This document shows, piece by piece, positions 21,209 through 30,293 of a stretch of 64,000 nucleotides of DNA; the first letter of the stretch is position 1, and the number at the start of each line of letters is the position of its first letter. This DNA is from VAZQ01 sp963744275. Its GTDB lineage: Bacteria > Pseudomonadota > Alphaproteobacteria > Rhizobiales > Xanthobacteraceae. The notes under the pieces were generated by a model. It saw only the letters and a program-made list of their open reading frames with translations, searched no databases and was not told the origin of the DNA. The DNA lies in assembly GCA_963744275.1 (NCBI GenBank), contig CAVUSX010000024.1:124001-188000 (forward strand), given 5' to 3'. Position numbers and translations under genes: made by a program.

Positions 21209-22162
21209 ATGGGGCGGGCCGGCAGCGGGCAGGTTGGGCGAATCGCGCGTATCGGCGTGCTTGTGCTCGGCTGCGCGGCGCTGGCCAACTGCTCGGCAAG
21301 CAAGGTCTTGAGCGATAAATACAGCCCGCGGGTGGTCGCGGACGGCCAGCCGGTGCCGAAAGGCGGCGGCGTCTACCGCGTCGGCCAGCCCTATACGATC
21401 AACGGGCAGACCTATTACCCCTCCGACAACCCGTCCTATCGCTCGGAAGGCATCGCCTCCTGGTACGGGCCGGACTTTCATGGCCGCCTTACCGCCAACG
21501 GCGAAATCTTCGACATGCATGGCATCTCGGCGGCGCATCCGACCATGCCGCTGCCGAGCTATGCGCGCGTGACCAACCTCGACAACGGGCGCTCCATCAT
21601 CGTGCGGGTGAACGATCGCGGCCCATATGCCCGCAACCGCATCATCGACGTCTCGATCGGGGCCGCCAATGCGCTGGGCTTCTATGGGGACGGGCTCGCG
21701 CATGTGCGGGTGGAATATGCCGGGCGCGCGCCGATCGAAGGCAGCGATGACCGGCTGCTGCTGGCGACCTTGCGGGACGGCCGGCCCGCGCAGGTGCCCT
21801 CGCAGCTGATGGTGGCCTCGGCGGCACCCTTCGTTCCGAGCTTTGAAGATGACGGCGGCGAGACCCCGATCCCGCCCGAGCGTCCCTTTGCGCTCGGAGG
21901 CGCCCCAGCCCGGGTGGCGGCGAAACCCGCAACCGTCAATGTCGCAACCCTCGCGCCCGAGCGGTTGGCGGTCAAGTTGCCGGCCGCCAGAGCGCAAAAG
22001 ACCACGGATATCGATGCGGCGCCGCGCACGCAGCCGGGCCCGGTCGCCTCTTTTGAGCCGTCGCACGACGGTTTTGCGTCGCACGACGGTTTGCCGTCGC
22101 ACGACGGTTTGCCGTCGCACGACGGGGCCTTGGGTCTGATGAGCGGGCGCGGCCTTTATTGA
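21209..22162 (+). CDS. rlpA: septal ring lytic transglycosylase RlpA-family lipoprotein
   Basis: This is a 317-residue protein. The signal sequence ends in a lipobox (ALANC, Cys about residue 28), so it should be an outer-membrane lipoprotein. The double-psi beta-barrel is clear: GIASWYGPDFHGRLTANGE, MHGISAAHPTMPLPSYARVT and IIVRVNDRGPYARNRIIDVS, which carries the catalytic-type Asp. RlpA proteins cleave glycan strands stripped of peptides at division sites. No SPOR domain follows. The C-terminal 100 residues are low complexity and end in a six-residue repeat of SHDG type. The downstream neighbour is another peptidoglycan enzyme. Confidence 0.88.
   Translation: MGRAGSGQVGRIARIGVLVLGCAALANCSASKVLSDKYSPRVVADGQPVPKGGGVYRVGQPYTINGQTYYPSDNPSYRSEGIASWYGPDFHGRLTANGEIFDMHGISAAHPTMPLPSYARVTNLDNGRSIIVRVNDRGPYARNRIIDVSIGAANALGFYGDGLAHVRVEYAGRAPIEGSDDRLLLATLRDGRPAQVPSQLMVASAAPFVPSFEDDGGETPIPPERPFALGGAPARVAAKPATVNVATLAPERLAVKLPAARAQKTTDIDAAPRTQPGPVASFEPSHDGFASHDGLPSHDGLPSHDGALGLMSGRGLY
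22061..22125 (+). repeat. 18-base tandem repeat encoding SHDGLP units in RlpA
   Basis: Three full copies and a partial fourth copy of TCGCACGACGGTTTGCCG (first copy slightly diverged) start at 22061, 22079, 22097 and 22115. The period is a multiple of three, so copy number can vary without breaking the frame. Confidence 0.85.
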
Positions 22163-22418
22163 GCCCCAAAACGGGTGCCCAATCGGTTCGCCGCTCATTT
22201 CCGCTGCGGGGCGGTCACCGGCGTGCGGGTCGTCGGCTGGTCTCGGGATCCGTGTCGCCGACCGATTTCCTGCATTGCTTTCGCAGGATGTCGCTTGCTA
22301 ATGAGTTCGACCGAAAATGCCGCCGGCTGCCGAGGAGCATTTTCACCAGAGAGCCCGCCGGAGGCTTGATCCGGAGCGGAAGCCGATTTTCCATCTGCAG
22401 ATTTTCAGTCCGAAAACG

Positions 22419-23717
22419 ATGCGACCGCACCCGACAAAGCAGTTTCCGCCCGTCGTGAGCCCCCGCCAGTCCCTGGCTATGCTCATCAGATGGTTGCTCG
22501 CCGCCACGCTTGCCTGCGCCATGGGGGCGGCCGCCGCGGCGCCGACCGCCAAAGAGACCGCCAAGGAGAAAGCCAAGGGTCCGCCGACCGCGACCCAGGT
22601 GGTCAAGAAGGACGAGGGCTTCCAGACGACGGCGCCGACCGCGATCCTGATCGATGCCGAAAGCGGCAGCGTGCTGTACGAGAAGAATGCCGATCAGCTG
22701 GTGCCGCCCTCCAGCCTGTCCAAGCTGATGACCACCGAAGTGGTGCTGAACGAGATCAAGCAGGGCCGGCTCAAGCTGACCGACGAGTTCATGGTCAGCG
22801 AGAACGCCTGGCGCAAGGGCGGGGCGCCCTCGCATACGTCCAGCATGTTCGTCGCGATCCACAGCAAGGTCTCGGTGGCCGACCTGCTGCATGGCGTGGT
22901 CATTCAGTCGGGCAACGACGCCTGCATCGTGCTCGCGGAAGGCATCGCCGGCAGCGAGGAGAAATTCGCCGAGATGATGACCGCGCGCGCGCGCGAATTG
23001 GGCCTCCCCAAGTCGACCTTCGGCAACTCCAACGGCTTGCCGGATCCCAAGCAGCTCATGACGGCGCGTGAGCTCGCCAAGCTCGCCCGCCAAATCATCC
23101 GGACCTATCCGGACCACTATTCGATGTATGGCGAGACCGAGTTCACCTGGAACAAGATCCGCCAGCTCAATCGCAATCCGTTGCTGACCATGAATATCGG
23201 AGCGGACGGGCTCAAGACCGGATTCACCAAGGAAGGCGGCTACGGGCTGGTGGGCTCGGCGGTGCAGAACGGGATGCGGTTGATCGTCGTCGTCAACGGC
23301 ACCAAGACCGACAAGGAACGCGCCGAAGAGGGCAAGAAGCTGCTCGAATGGGGTTTCCACAATTTTCAGCCGGAAACGCTGTTTGCCGAAGGCCAGCCGA
23401 TCGCCGACGCCAAGCTCTATGGGGGCGAGCGTGGCAGCGTGCCGTTGATGGCGGATCGGGTCGTGAGCCTGATGGTCTCGCGGGTGGCGCAGAACAAGAT
23501 CATAGCGCGGGTGGTTTATTCCGGCCCGGTGCCGGCGCCGGTCCATGAGGGCCAGCCGATCGGCACCTTGAAGGTGTGGCGCGGCGGCGAGCTGGTGCTC
23601 GAGGTGCCGTTGCAGGCCGCCGAAAGCGTGGGAACCGGCAACCTGTCCCAGCGCGCCTTCGATGCCGCCACCGAGCTGGTGATCGGCCTGTTCCGTGCCG
23701 GCATCCAGCGGCTGTGA
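22419..23717 (+). CDS. dacA: D-alanyl-D-alanine carboxypeptidase (DacA/PBP5 family)
   Basis: This is a serine-type low-molecular-weight penicillin-binding protein of about 432 residues (about 412 if the start is the ATG at 22479). A signal peptide (LIRWLLAATLACAMGAAAAA) leads to the catalytic domain. SxxK is SSLSKLM, SxN is QSGNDACIVLAEG and KTG is GADGLKTGFTKEGG. A C-terminal PBP5-associated beta-domain follows. It trims the terminal D-Ala from peptidoglycan stem peptides in the periplasm. The 256 bases upstream, between rlpA and this gene, contain no other convincing gene. The tmk gene starts 72 bases downstream. Confidence 0.92.
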   Translation: MRPHPTKQFPPVVSPRQSLAMLIRWLLAATLACAMGAAAAAPTAKETAKEKAKGPPTATQVVKKDEGFQTTAPTAILIDAESGSVLYEKNADQLVPPSSLSKLMTTEVVLNEIKQGRLKLTDEFMVSENAWRKGGAPSHTSSMFVAIHSKVSVADLLHGVVIQSGNDACIVLAEGIAGSEEKFAEMMTARARELGLPKSTFGNSNGLPDPKQLMTARELAKLARQIIRTYPDHYSMYGETEFTWNKIRQLNRNPLLTMNIGADGLKTGFTKEGGYGLVGSAVQNGMRLIVVVNGTKTDKERAEEGKKLLEWGFHNFQPETLFAEGQPIADAKLYGGERGSVPLMADRVVSLMVSRVAQNKIIARVVYSGPVPAPVHEGQPIGTLKVWRGGELVLEVPLQAAESVGTGNLSQRAFDAATELVIGLFRAGIQRL

Positions 23718-23763
23718 TATTGCTCCTGCCGGTCCGACCCTCGAGCCAAGAGGAAACCCGGTC

Positions 23764-23784
23764 TTGAGACATCGTTGAGACATC
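23764..23784. repeat. short direct repeat before tmk
   Basis: TTGAGACATC occurs twice, at 23764-23773 and 23775-23784, with an 11-base period. It ends five bases before the tmk ATG and creates an alternative in-frame TTG start at 23775. Confidence 0.7.
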
Positions 23785-23789
23785 CCGGC

Positions 23790-24458
23790 ATGCGCGGACG
23801 ATTCATTACCTTCGAAGGCGGCGAAGGAACCGGCAAGTCGACGCAGGCGGCCCTGCTGGCGCAGCGGCTGCGCGCGATGGGCATCGGTGTGGTGCTCACG
23901 CGCGAGCCCGGCGGCTCGCCGGGGGCCGAGATCATCCGGCACGTGCTGCTTTCGGGCGCCGCCAAGTCGCTGGGGCCGGATGCCGAAGCCATCCTGTTCG
24001 CGGCGGCGCGCGACGATCATGTGTCCACAACGATCGAGCCGGCGCTGGCGCGCGGGCGCTGGGTGGTCAGCGACCGCTTCGCCGATTCGACCAACGTCTA
24101 TCAGGGCACGCTCGGGCAGGTGGATCCGCTCCTGCTCGGCGGTTTGCATCGGGTCACGGTGGGCACGCTCAAGCCCGACCTGACCTTCATCCTGGATGTG
24201 CCGGCCGAGGTCGGGCTCGAGCGGGCGAGCAAGCGCCGGGGCGAGGCGGGGGCCGATCGTTTCGAAGGAGAATCCCTCGAGTTCCATGAAAAGCTGCGGG
24301 ATGCCTATCTGCATCTCGCCGCCAGCGAGCCGAACCGCTGCGTGCTCATCGACGCGCGCGATCCGCAAGCCGCCGTCGCCGCGCGCATCTGGGACACGGT
24401 CGCCAAGCGGCTCGACCCGGCGACCGCTCCGGTGACCCTGGAGGACGTCGCGTCGTGA
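23790..24458 (+). CDS. tmk: thymidylate kinase
   Basis: This intact 222-residue dTMP kinase converts dTMP to dTDP for DNA synthesis. The P-loop is FEGGEGTGKSTQAALLAQRL. The DR-Y/S motif is WVVSDRFADSTNVYQG, and the LID region is RRGEAGADRFEGESLEFHEK. The ATG at 23790 gives the usual MRGRFITFEG opening; a TTG five codons upstream is possible. Its stop overlaps the GTG start of holB. Confidence 0.95.
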   Translation: MRGRFITFEGGEGTGKSTQAALLAQRLRAMGIGVVLTREPGGSPGAEIIRHVLLSGAAKSLGPDAEAILFAAARDDHVSTTIEPALARGRWVVSDRFADSTNVYQGTLGQVDPLLLGGLHRVTVGTLKPDLTFILDVPAEVGLERASKRRGEAGADRFEGESLEFHEKLRDAYLHLAASEPNRCVLIDARDPQAAVAARIWDTVAKRLDPATAPVTLEDVAS

Positions 24459-25486
24459 GCGAGGACGAAGCCGACGTCGCTCCGCCGCATCCACGCGAGA
24501 CGCTGCGGCTGTTCGGGCACCGGGAAGCCGAGCAGGCGCTCATCGAGGCCTATCGGGGCGGGCGCATGCCCCATGCCTGGCTGATCGGCGGACCGGCCGG
24601 AATCGGCAAGGCGACGCTGGCCTATCGGATGGCGCGTTTCGTGCTGGCGCATCCGGACTTCTCAGCCCAAGAGGTGCAGTCGGCCGGCACCTTGACGCTG
24701 CCGCCCGATCACCGCGCGGCCCGCCTGATCGCCGCCCAGGGGCATCCCGATCTCCTGGTGCTCGAACGCCGGCCGGGCGAGAGCGGCGCGCTTCGCACCG
24801 TCATCGCGGTCGAGGATGTGCGCCGGCTGGTGCCGTTCCTGGGCTCGACCGCGGGCGAGGCGGGCTGGCGGGTGGTGGTGGTCGATTCCGCCGACGAATT
24901 GAACGCCGCCGGCGCCAATGCGCTGCTCAAGCTCTTGGAAGAGCCGCCGCGGCACTGCCTGTTCCTGATCGTCAGCCACGCGCCCGGCAGGCTGCTCGCC
25001 ACCATCCGTTCGCGCTGCCGCCGGCTGTTGCTGCGGCCGCTCGCCCCGGCCGATATCGCGCAGGCGGTCGCTGCCGCGCTCGGCCGCGATCCGCAGGAAA
25101 CGGCCGTGCAGAAGGCGGCCGCGGCGGCCGATGGCAGCGTGGCGCAAGCCATCGCGCTCATCGGCGGCCCGCTGCTGGCGGTGCGGGAGCGGGTGATCGA
25201 GCTGCTCGCGCTCCTGCCGGCGACCGATGCGCGCGCCATGCATGCGCTCGGCGAAAGCCTCGAGCGGGCGGATCGCCTGGTGCTCGCGACCTTCGTGGAC
25301 GTGGTGCGGGATTGGCTCTCGGCCTCCCTGGCGGGCGGGATGCGGGAAGGCGGGCGCCTGCTGCGGCTGGCGCAGGCATGGGACGACGTCAACCGCACCG
25401 CGCGCGAGGTCGAGATGTACAATCTCGAGCGCAAGCCCTTGGTGTTCAAGGTGTTCGGCTGGCTTGCGGCGGCCGCCCGCGGTTGA
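24455..25486 (+). CDS. holB: DNA polymerase III delta' subunit
   Basis: This is a 343-residue clamp-loader subunit. It starts with GTG inside the tmk stop (GTGA overlap). The modified P-loop is WLIGGPAGIGKATLAYRMAR, the Walker B-like part is VVVVDSADELNAAGANALLK, and the sensor-1/SRC region is HAPGRLLATIRSRCRRLLLR. The zinc-finger cysteines of other clamp-loader subunits are missing here, as is usual for delta' in this group. It works with the tau/gamma and delta subunits to load the sliding clamp. The coupling tmk-holB-metG is typical of alphaproteobacteria. Confidence 0.93.
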   Translation: MSEDEADVAPPHPRETLRLFGHREAEQALIEAYRGGRMPHAWLIGGPAGIGKATLAYRMARFVLAHPDFSAQEVQSAGTLTLPPDHRAARLIAAQGHPDLLVLERRPGESGALRTVIAVEDVRRLVPFLGSTAGEAGWRVVVVDSADELNAAGANALLKLLEEPPRHCLFLIVSHAPGRLLATIRSRCRRLLLRPLAPADIAQAVAAALGRDPQETAVQKAAAAADGSVAQAIALIGGPLLAVRERVIELLALLPATDARAMHALGESLERADRLVLATFVDVVRDWLSASLAGGMREGGRLLRLAQAWDDVNRTAREVEMYNLERKPLVFKVFGWLAAAARG

Positions 25487-25500
25487 TACCCACTCTTCCT

Positions 25501-25560
25501 GGCCCGATAAGTCTTGGTTCAATAAGACTTGGCCCGATAAGACTTGTTTCGAAACGAATT
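25501..25560. repeat. 15-base period minisatellite upstream of metG
   Basis: Four 15-base units are in register: GGCCCGATAAGTCTT, GGTTCAATAAGACTT, GGCCCGATAAGACTT and the diverged GTTTCGAAACGAATT. They fill most of the 97-base gap between holB and metG. In the metG frame they would encode a five-residue period (WPDKS, WFNKT, WPDKT, CFETN), but metG has a normal start downstream. Confidence 0.75.
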
Positions 25561-25583
25561 GGATCGACGGCGAGCACCGCGCA

Positions 25584-27146
25584 ATGGCCGAAAAGCCCCG
25601 CTATTATGTCACCACGGCCATCGCCTATCCCAACGGCCCCCCGCACATCGGCTATGCCTACGAGGTGATGGCGACCGACGCGATCGCGCGCTTCATGCGG
25701 CTCGACGGCTATGACGTATTCTTCCTCACCGGCACCGACGAGCACGGCATCAAGATGCTGCAGACCGCCGCCAAGGAGCGGCTGACCCCGAGCGAGCTGG
25801 TCGCGCGCAACGTGCCGCGGTTCCAGGCGATGGCGCAGCGGCTGAACTGCTCGAACGACGATTTCATCCGGACCACCGAGCCCCGCCATCACCTGGCCTC
25901 GGCCGCCATCTGGCAGCGCATGGAAGCGGCGGGCGACATCTATCTGTCGAAATATTCCGGCTGGTACTCGGTCCGTGACGAGGCCTATTACGACGAGAGC
26001 GAGACCAAGCTCGGCGAAGGCGGGGTGCGGCTCGGACCCCACGGCACGCCGGTCGAATGGGTGGAGGAGGACAGCTATTTCTTCCGTCTGTCGGCCTATC
26101 AGCAAAAGCTGCTCGACTTCTACGCCGCGCATCCCGATTTCGTGCTGCCGAAGGAGCGTTTCAACGAGGTCCTGAGCTTCGTGCGCGGCGGCTTGCAGGA
26201 TCTCTCGATCTCGCGGACCACCTTCGACTGGGGCATCCCGGTGCCGGGCAACCCCAAGCACATCATGTATGTGTGGGTCGATGCGCTCACCAACTACATC
26301 ACCGGGGTCGGGTTCCCGGATACGGAGCAGGCCAAGTTCCGCCGCTATTGGCCGGCCGATCTGCACGTCATCGGCAAGGACATCGTGCGCTTCCATGCGG
26401 TCTATTGGCCGGCCTTCCTGATGTCGGCGGGCATCGAGCTGCCGCGGCGCATATTCAGCCATGGCTGGATCTTGAACCGCGGCGAGAAAATGTCGAAGTC
26501 GGTCGGCAACGTGGTCGATCCGTTCGCGTTGGCCGATGCCTACGGGGTCGACCAGCTGCGCTACTTCTTCCTGCGCGAGGTGCCGTTCGGGCAGGACGGC
26601 AATTACAGCCACGAGATGATCGTGGCCCGCATCAATGCCGATCTCGCCAACGATCTCGGCAACCTGGCGCAGCGCTCGCTGTCCATGATCGCCCGCCAGC
26701 TCGGCGGCGAGCTGCCGGCGCCCGGCGCGCTCAGCGAAGCCGACCGCGCCATGCTGGCGGCGGCCGACGCCATGCTCGGCAAGGCGCGCGAGGCCATGAA
26801 GACGCAGGCGCTGCATCACGTGCTCAACGCCGTCTGGACGGTGGTCGCCGAGGCCAATCGATATTTCGCCGGCGAGGCCCCATGGGCGCTCGCCAAGACC
26901 GATCCGGCACGGCAGCGGACCGTGCTCTACGTGACCGCCGAGGTCATCCGCCAGGTGGCCGTGCTGGCGCAGCCGTTCATGCCGGCGGCGGCGGGCAAGC
27001 TGCTCGATCTGCTGGCGGTGCCGGCCGGGGAGCGGCAGTTCGCGGTGCTGGGCGACGGACACCGGATCGCGGCCGGCTCCAAGCTGCCGCCGCCGGTCGC
27101 GGTCTTTCCGCGCTATGTGGAAAGCGATCCGAGCGCCCAGGTTTGA
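25584..27146 (+). CDS. metG: methionyl-tRNA synthetase
   Basis: This is an intact 520-residue class I synthetase that charges tRNA-Met. The HIGH signature is PPHIGYAYEV and the KMSKS signature is GEKMSKSVGNVVDP. The anticodon-binding alpha-helical domain follows (FFLREVPFGQDGNYSHEMIV onward). No C-terminal tRNA-binding domain is present, so this is the short form. The ATG gives the usual MAEKPRYYVTTAIAYPNG opening. In many relatives tatD follows directly; here it lies 13.9 kb downstream. Confidence 0.96.
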   Translation: MAEKPRYYVTTAIAYPNGPPHIGYAYEVMATDAIARFMRLDGYDVFFLTGTDEHGIKMLQTAAKERLTPSELVARNVPRFQAMAQRLNCSNDDFIRTTEPRHHLASAAIWQRMEAAGDIYLSKYSGWYSVRDEAYYDESETKLGEGGVRLGPHGTPVEWVEEDSYFFRLSAYQQKLLDFYAAHPDFVLPKERFNEVLSFVRGGLQDLSISRTTFDWGIPVPGNPKHIMYVWVDALTNYITGVGFPDTEQAKFRRYWPADLHVIGKDIVRFHAVYWPAFLMSAGIELPRRIFSHGWILNRGEKMSKSVGNVVDPFALADAYGVDQLRYFFLREVPFGQDGNYSHEMIVARINADLANDLGNLAQRSLSMIARQLGGELPAPGALSEADRAMLAAADAMLGKAREAMKTQALHHVLNAVWTVVAEANRYFAGEAPWALAKTDPARQRTVLYVTAEVIRQVAVLAQPFMPAAAGKLLDLLAVPAGERQFAVLGDGHRIAAGSKLPPPVAVFPRYVESDPSAQV

Positions 27147-27323
27147 TCCGGGGCGGCGGTCGCCGCCCGGTCGGCCATCTCGAAAACCGTGGCCGCTTGT
27201 CGGTTTTATGGTTGCGGATTGGTTGCGGACGGCCCGCCTTGTCGATTCAAGCTTTTAGAGCCGGGTAACAATTTCGATGCTAGGCTTTACGCGTCGGTTA
27301 TGCGGCGCGTCCGCGGAGTGTCC

Positions 27324-27485
27324 ATGCGTCAAGTGATTGCGTTTCTCAAAGATGAGCGTGCCGCCACGGCGATCGAATATGGCTTGATCGCCACCGGGAT
27401 TGCGGTCGCCATCATCCCGGTTCTCACCGGCGTCGGCGCGAGGACCAAGGCGACCTTCGCATTGATCTCGACGGCGTTGAAATAG
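27324..27485 (+). CDS. Flp/Fap-type pilin (orphan)
   Basis: This is a 53-residue pilin subunit. A short basic/acidic leader (MRQVIAFLKDERA) precedes the Flp signature ATAIEYGLIATGIAVAIIPV, with the Glu and Tyr typical of Flp pilins, and a short tail. Prepilin cleavage would be expected in the leader before the hydrophobic stretch. No tad/cpa secretion genes lie nearby, so it must use assembly proteins encoded elsewhere. The ATG follows a weak GGAG-like site. It stands at the left edge of the block that separates metG from tatD. Confidence 0.85.
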   Translation: MRQVIAFLKDERAATAIEYGLIATGIAVAIIPVLTGVGARTKATFALISTALK

Positions 27486-27577
27486 CCGAGCCCGTGATTT
27501 CCCGAAAGTCGGGCCGTTAAGCCGGCGGTTACGGGCCGCGAGGTAACTTTCAAGTCAAAACGCTGCGTGAGGGACAG

Positions 27578-27787
27578 ATGACTTTGCATGCTCCGAATAT
27601 CGTCGTGTTCGTGATCGCGGGATGCCTGGCCATGATGGGGATCCTGGCGGTGTTGCCGATTTCGCTGCCGATCCCGTTTCTCGTCATCGACAACGCGCCG
27701 TGGTACATTTTCCTGGGCTGGTTCTTGCTTGCCGCTGGAGCCGCGCTGCCGCGCCGGTCGGATGATGCTCCCGAATCCAAATCCTAA
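27578..27787 (+). CDS. small membrane protein, unknown function
   Basis: This 69-residue protein has two hydrophobic helices (IVVFVIAGCLAMMGILAVL and WYIFLGWFLLAAGAAL) joined by a short Pro-rich loop. The tail is hydrophilic. A GAGGGA site lies a few bases before the ATG. It sits 92 bases after the pilin gene, possibly in the same transcript. No family is recognised. Confidence 0.5.
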   Translation: MTLHAPNIVVFVIAGCLAMMGILAVLPISLPIPFLVIDNAPWYIFLGWFLLAAGAALPRRSDDAPESKS

Positions 27788-27839
27788 AGCGGGCCCCGCC
27801 GCCCGCCGCATGGCTTCATCCAGGCGGGAAATGCGGTAG

Positions 27840-28859
27840 CTAGCGGATCGCATAGATCTCCGGATTGAGCAGCGCCGCCGGACGCTCGCCCCGCATCATC
27901 GCGACCATGCCCTGCGCGACCGAGGTCGCCTTGCGGCCACGGACGTCCCAGGTGGCGCCGCCGTTGTGGGGCGCCAGGATGACGTTGTCCAGCTTGCAGA
28001 GCTCGTCGGGAACCGCCGGATCCTGCGTGACCGGCGGCTCGTTCCAGTAGACGTCGAGGGCGGCGCCCGCGATGCGCTTTTCCTGCAGGGCCCGGATCAG
28101 CTCCGGCTCGTCCACGATCCGGCCGCGCGCCGTGTTGATCAGAAAGGCCTCCGGCTTCATCAGGTCGAGCTCGCGCTTGCCGATGAGCTTGTGGGTGCTC
28201 GGATTGTAGTCGCAGACCAGGCAGACGAAGTCGCTGCGCTTGATCAGGTCGTCGAGGTCGGGTGTCCATTCGACCGACAGCTCCTGCTCGCGCTTGGGCG
28301 GCAGCCGGGTGCGCTTGGTATAGACGGTGTGCATCCCGAAGGCGCGGATGCGGGTCGCCATGCTCTCGCCGAGCCTGCCCATGCCGATCAGGCCGACGGT
28401 GCGGCCCGGGCAGCCGACGCCCATCAGGGCCAGGGTCTGCTCCTGACGAAACTTGCCGCAGCGCGTGTAGCGATCGGCTTCCACCAGCCGATAGGCGAGG
28501 CCGAGCAGCATCGCCATGGTGAGATCGGCGGTGGTCGGCGCCACGCCCGGGAAGGTCGCCTTCGGGTCTTCCAGGATGACCGGAAGCTTGCGCGCGTTGG
28601 CGGCCTCCATGTCGATGAGCGGACCCGCTGAAGCCATGGCGCCGATCCCTTTCAGGTTCGGGTTGGCGTAGATGACCTCGGCGGTCACGTTGGTCTCGTG
28701 CAGGACGAACAGCCAGTCGGAGCGCTTGGCGGCGGCGACGAGCTCATCGATGCTGATCTGGCGGTCCATGTAGGGATACACCTCGACCTCGGCGGCCTCC
28801 CGCAGCACGTCGAGGGCGACTTCCGGAATCGGCTGGGCGACGAAGACCTTCGGCTTCAT
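27840..28859 (-). CDS. D-isomer-specific 2-hydroxyacid dehydrogenase
   Basis: This intact 339-residue NAD(P)-dependent oxidoreductase belongs to the PGDH/glyoxylate-reductase group. The nucleotide-binding loop is VGLIGMGRLGESMATRIRAF. The catalytic triad is placed as usual: Arg in LINTARGRIVDE, Glu in DVYWNEPPVT and His in LAPHNGGATW. It interconverts a 2-keto acid and a D-2-hydroxyacid. It lies directly downstream of a TRAP transporter on the same strand, so the natural reading is import and oxidation or reduction of one organic acid. The substrate cannot be named from sequence. Confidence 0.9.
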   Translation of the reverse strand: MKPKVFVAQPIPEVALDVLREAAEVEVYPYMDRQISIDELVAAAKRSDWLFVLHETNVTAEVIYANPNLKGIGAMASAGPLIDMEAANARKLPVILEDPKATFPGVAPTTADLTMAMLLGLAYRLVEADRYTRCGKFRQEQTLALMGVGCPGRTVGLIGMGRLGESMATRIRAFGMHTVYTKRTRLPPKREQELSVEWTPDLDDLIKRSDFVCLVCDYNPSTHKLIGKRELDLMKPEAFLINTARGRIVDEPELIRALQEKRIAGAALDVYWNEPPVTQDPAVPDELCKLDNVILAPHNGGATWDVRGRKATSVAQGMVAMMRGERPAALLNPEIYAIR

Positions 28860-28863
28860 GGCA

Positions 28864-28908
28864 ATGTCCTCATAGGAGCAACGTCCTCACAGGAGGAACG
28901 CCCTCATG
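28864..28908. repeat. 17-base tandem duplication carrying the ribosome site
   Basis: Two 17-base units (28864-28880, 28881-28897) and part of a third lie just upstream of the hydroxyacid dehydrogenase start on the minus strand. Each carries a TGAGGAC element, so the likely Shine-Dalgarno is duplicated. A six-codon reading frame (MRAFLL then stop) begins in the partial copy. Confidence 0.6.
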
Positions 28909-28990
28909 GTGTCGGGCCTCGAGCGCCCCGCGAACGCGTCCGCACCGATTCGGCTGTATGGCGTGAGGATAGCCGCTATTGGAGGCCAGG

Positions 28991-30284
28991 TCAGTCCACC
29001 AGCCCGAGCAGCCGCGGCAGGTACATCGCGATATCGGGGACATAGGTGATAATGAGCATGGTCACCGTCAGGATGGCGATCATCGGCAGGATCGGCTTGA
29101 TCACGAGCTCGAGCGGCGTGTTCCCGACCGCGCAGGCGGTGAACAGGACGTTGCCGACGGGCGGGCACGCCAGATGCAGAGCCACGTTGCATTCGACCAG
29201 GATTCCGAAATGGATCGGCTCGATGCCGCGTGCGATCGCCAGCGGCGTGAGGATCGGAATGAGGATCAGGATCGCCGGCACGGTGTCCATGCAGGTGCCG
29301 ATGAGATAAAAGCAGATCTGCACGAACAGCAGGAAGAGCACCTTCCCGGGCGCGAGCGAATCGAGCAGCCGTCCGAGCCCGTCGGCACCTGGAAGATGGT
29401 GAGCGCGTAGCCCAGCATGGCGGCCATTGCGATCACCAGCAGCACCATCCCGCTGATCTCGATGGTGGTGCGGAACAGCCCGAGGAACTGGCGAATGGTG
29501 AGGGAGCGGTACACCACGAAGGCCAGGAACAGGCCGTAGAACACCGCGACCGACGAAGCCTCCGTGGGGGTGAACACGCCGCCGAGAATTCCGCCCAGGA
29601 TGATGGCGATCATGAACAGGGCAGGGATCGCCTTGAGGAAAGCCAGCGCGGCCGTCTTCCAATGCGAACGGAAGCCTCACGTTGCCGTAGCCGCGGCGGC
29701 GCGAGATGAAGACCACCAAGGCCATCAGCCCGAGGCCGTTGACGAAGGCCGGGAGTATTCCGGCGGCGAACAGGCCGGCGATCGACATGTTGCCGACGAT
29801 GCCGATGATGATGAGATCCATCGTCGGCGGGATGAGCGTGCCGGTGGCGCCTGCGGTCGCCAGCAGGGCGACGCTGAACGGCAGCGGGTAGCCCTGCTGC
29901 GCGCAGCGTCGGCAGGGTCACCTTGCCGATGGCCGCCGCGTCGGCCGAGGAAGAGCCCGAAATCCCGTGGAAGACCATCGCCGACATGACGATCGACGCG
30001 CCCAACCCGCCGCGTCCGCGACCGACCGTGATGGAGGCCAGGTCCATGAGAATCTTCGCGACGCCGCTTTCGGCCAGGACGCCGCCGGCGAAGACGAAGA
30101 GCGGGATGGCGAGAAAATTGAAGGAGCTGATCGCGATGAACATCTGCTCCACCAGCGCCGGCATGAGGTCGAGCCCGTCCGGGGAGAGCAGGACCCCGAC
30201 CATGGCCGAGGCGCCGAGCACGAACGCGATCGGCACGCCGAGGCATATGAAGACCAGCCAGGCAATACCGATTGCGATGGCCAT
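28991..30284 (-). pseudogene. dctM: TRAP transporter large permease DctM (frame broken)
   Basis: This is the 12-helix permease of a tripartite ATP-independent periplasmic transporter. It opens with an intact stretch (MAIAIGIAWLVFICLGVPIA, then FLAIPLFVFAGGVLAESGVA and the Ser/Asp-rich GISGSSSADAAAIGKVTLP). Breaks lie near 29903 and 29655 (each one extra base) and near 29392 (fits one missing base, or two extra). With these corrected the protein runs through MDLIIIGIVGNMSIAGLFAA, ALFMIAIILGGILGGVFTPT, CMDTVPAILILIPILTPLAI and ends MYLPRLLGLVD. The family is secure. Confidence 0.82.
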
Positions 30285-30293
30285 GCGCCGCTT

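Noticed and set aside
25227..25583. metG starting far upstream inside holB
   Set aside because: The upstream in-frame text overlaps holB and the 15-base repeat; the ATG at 25584 gives the normal family N-terminus.
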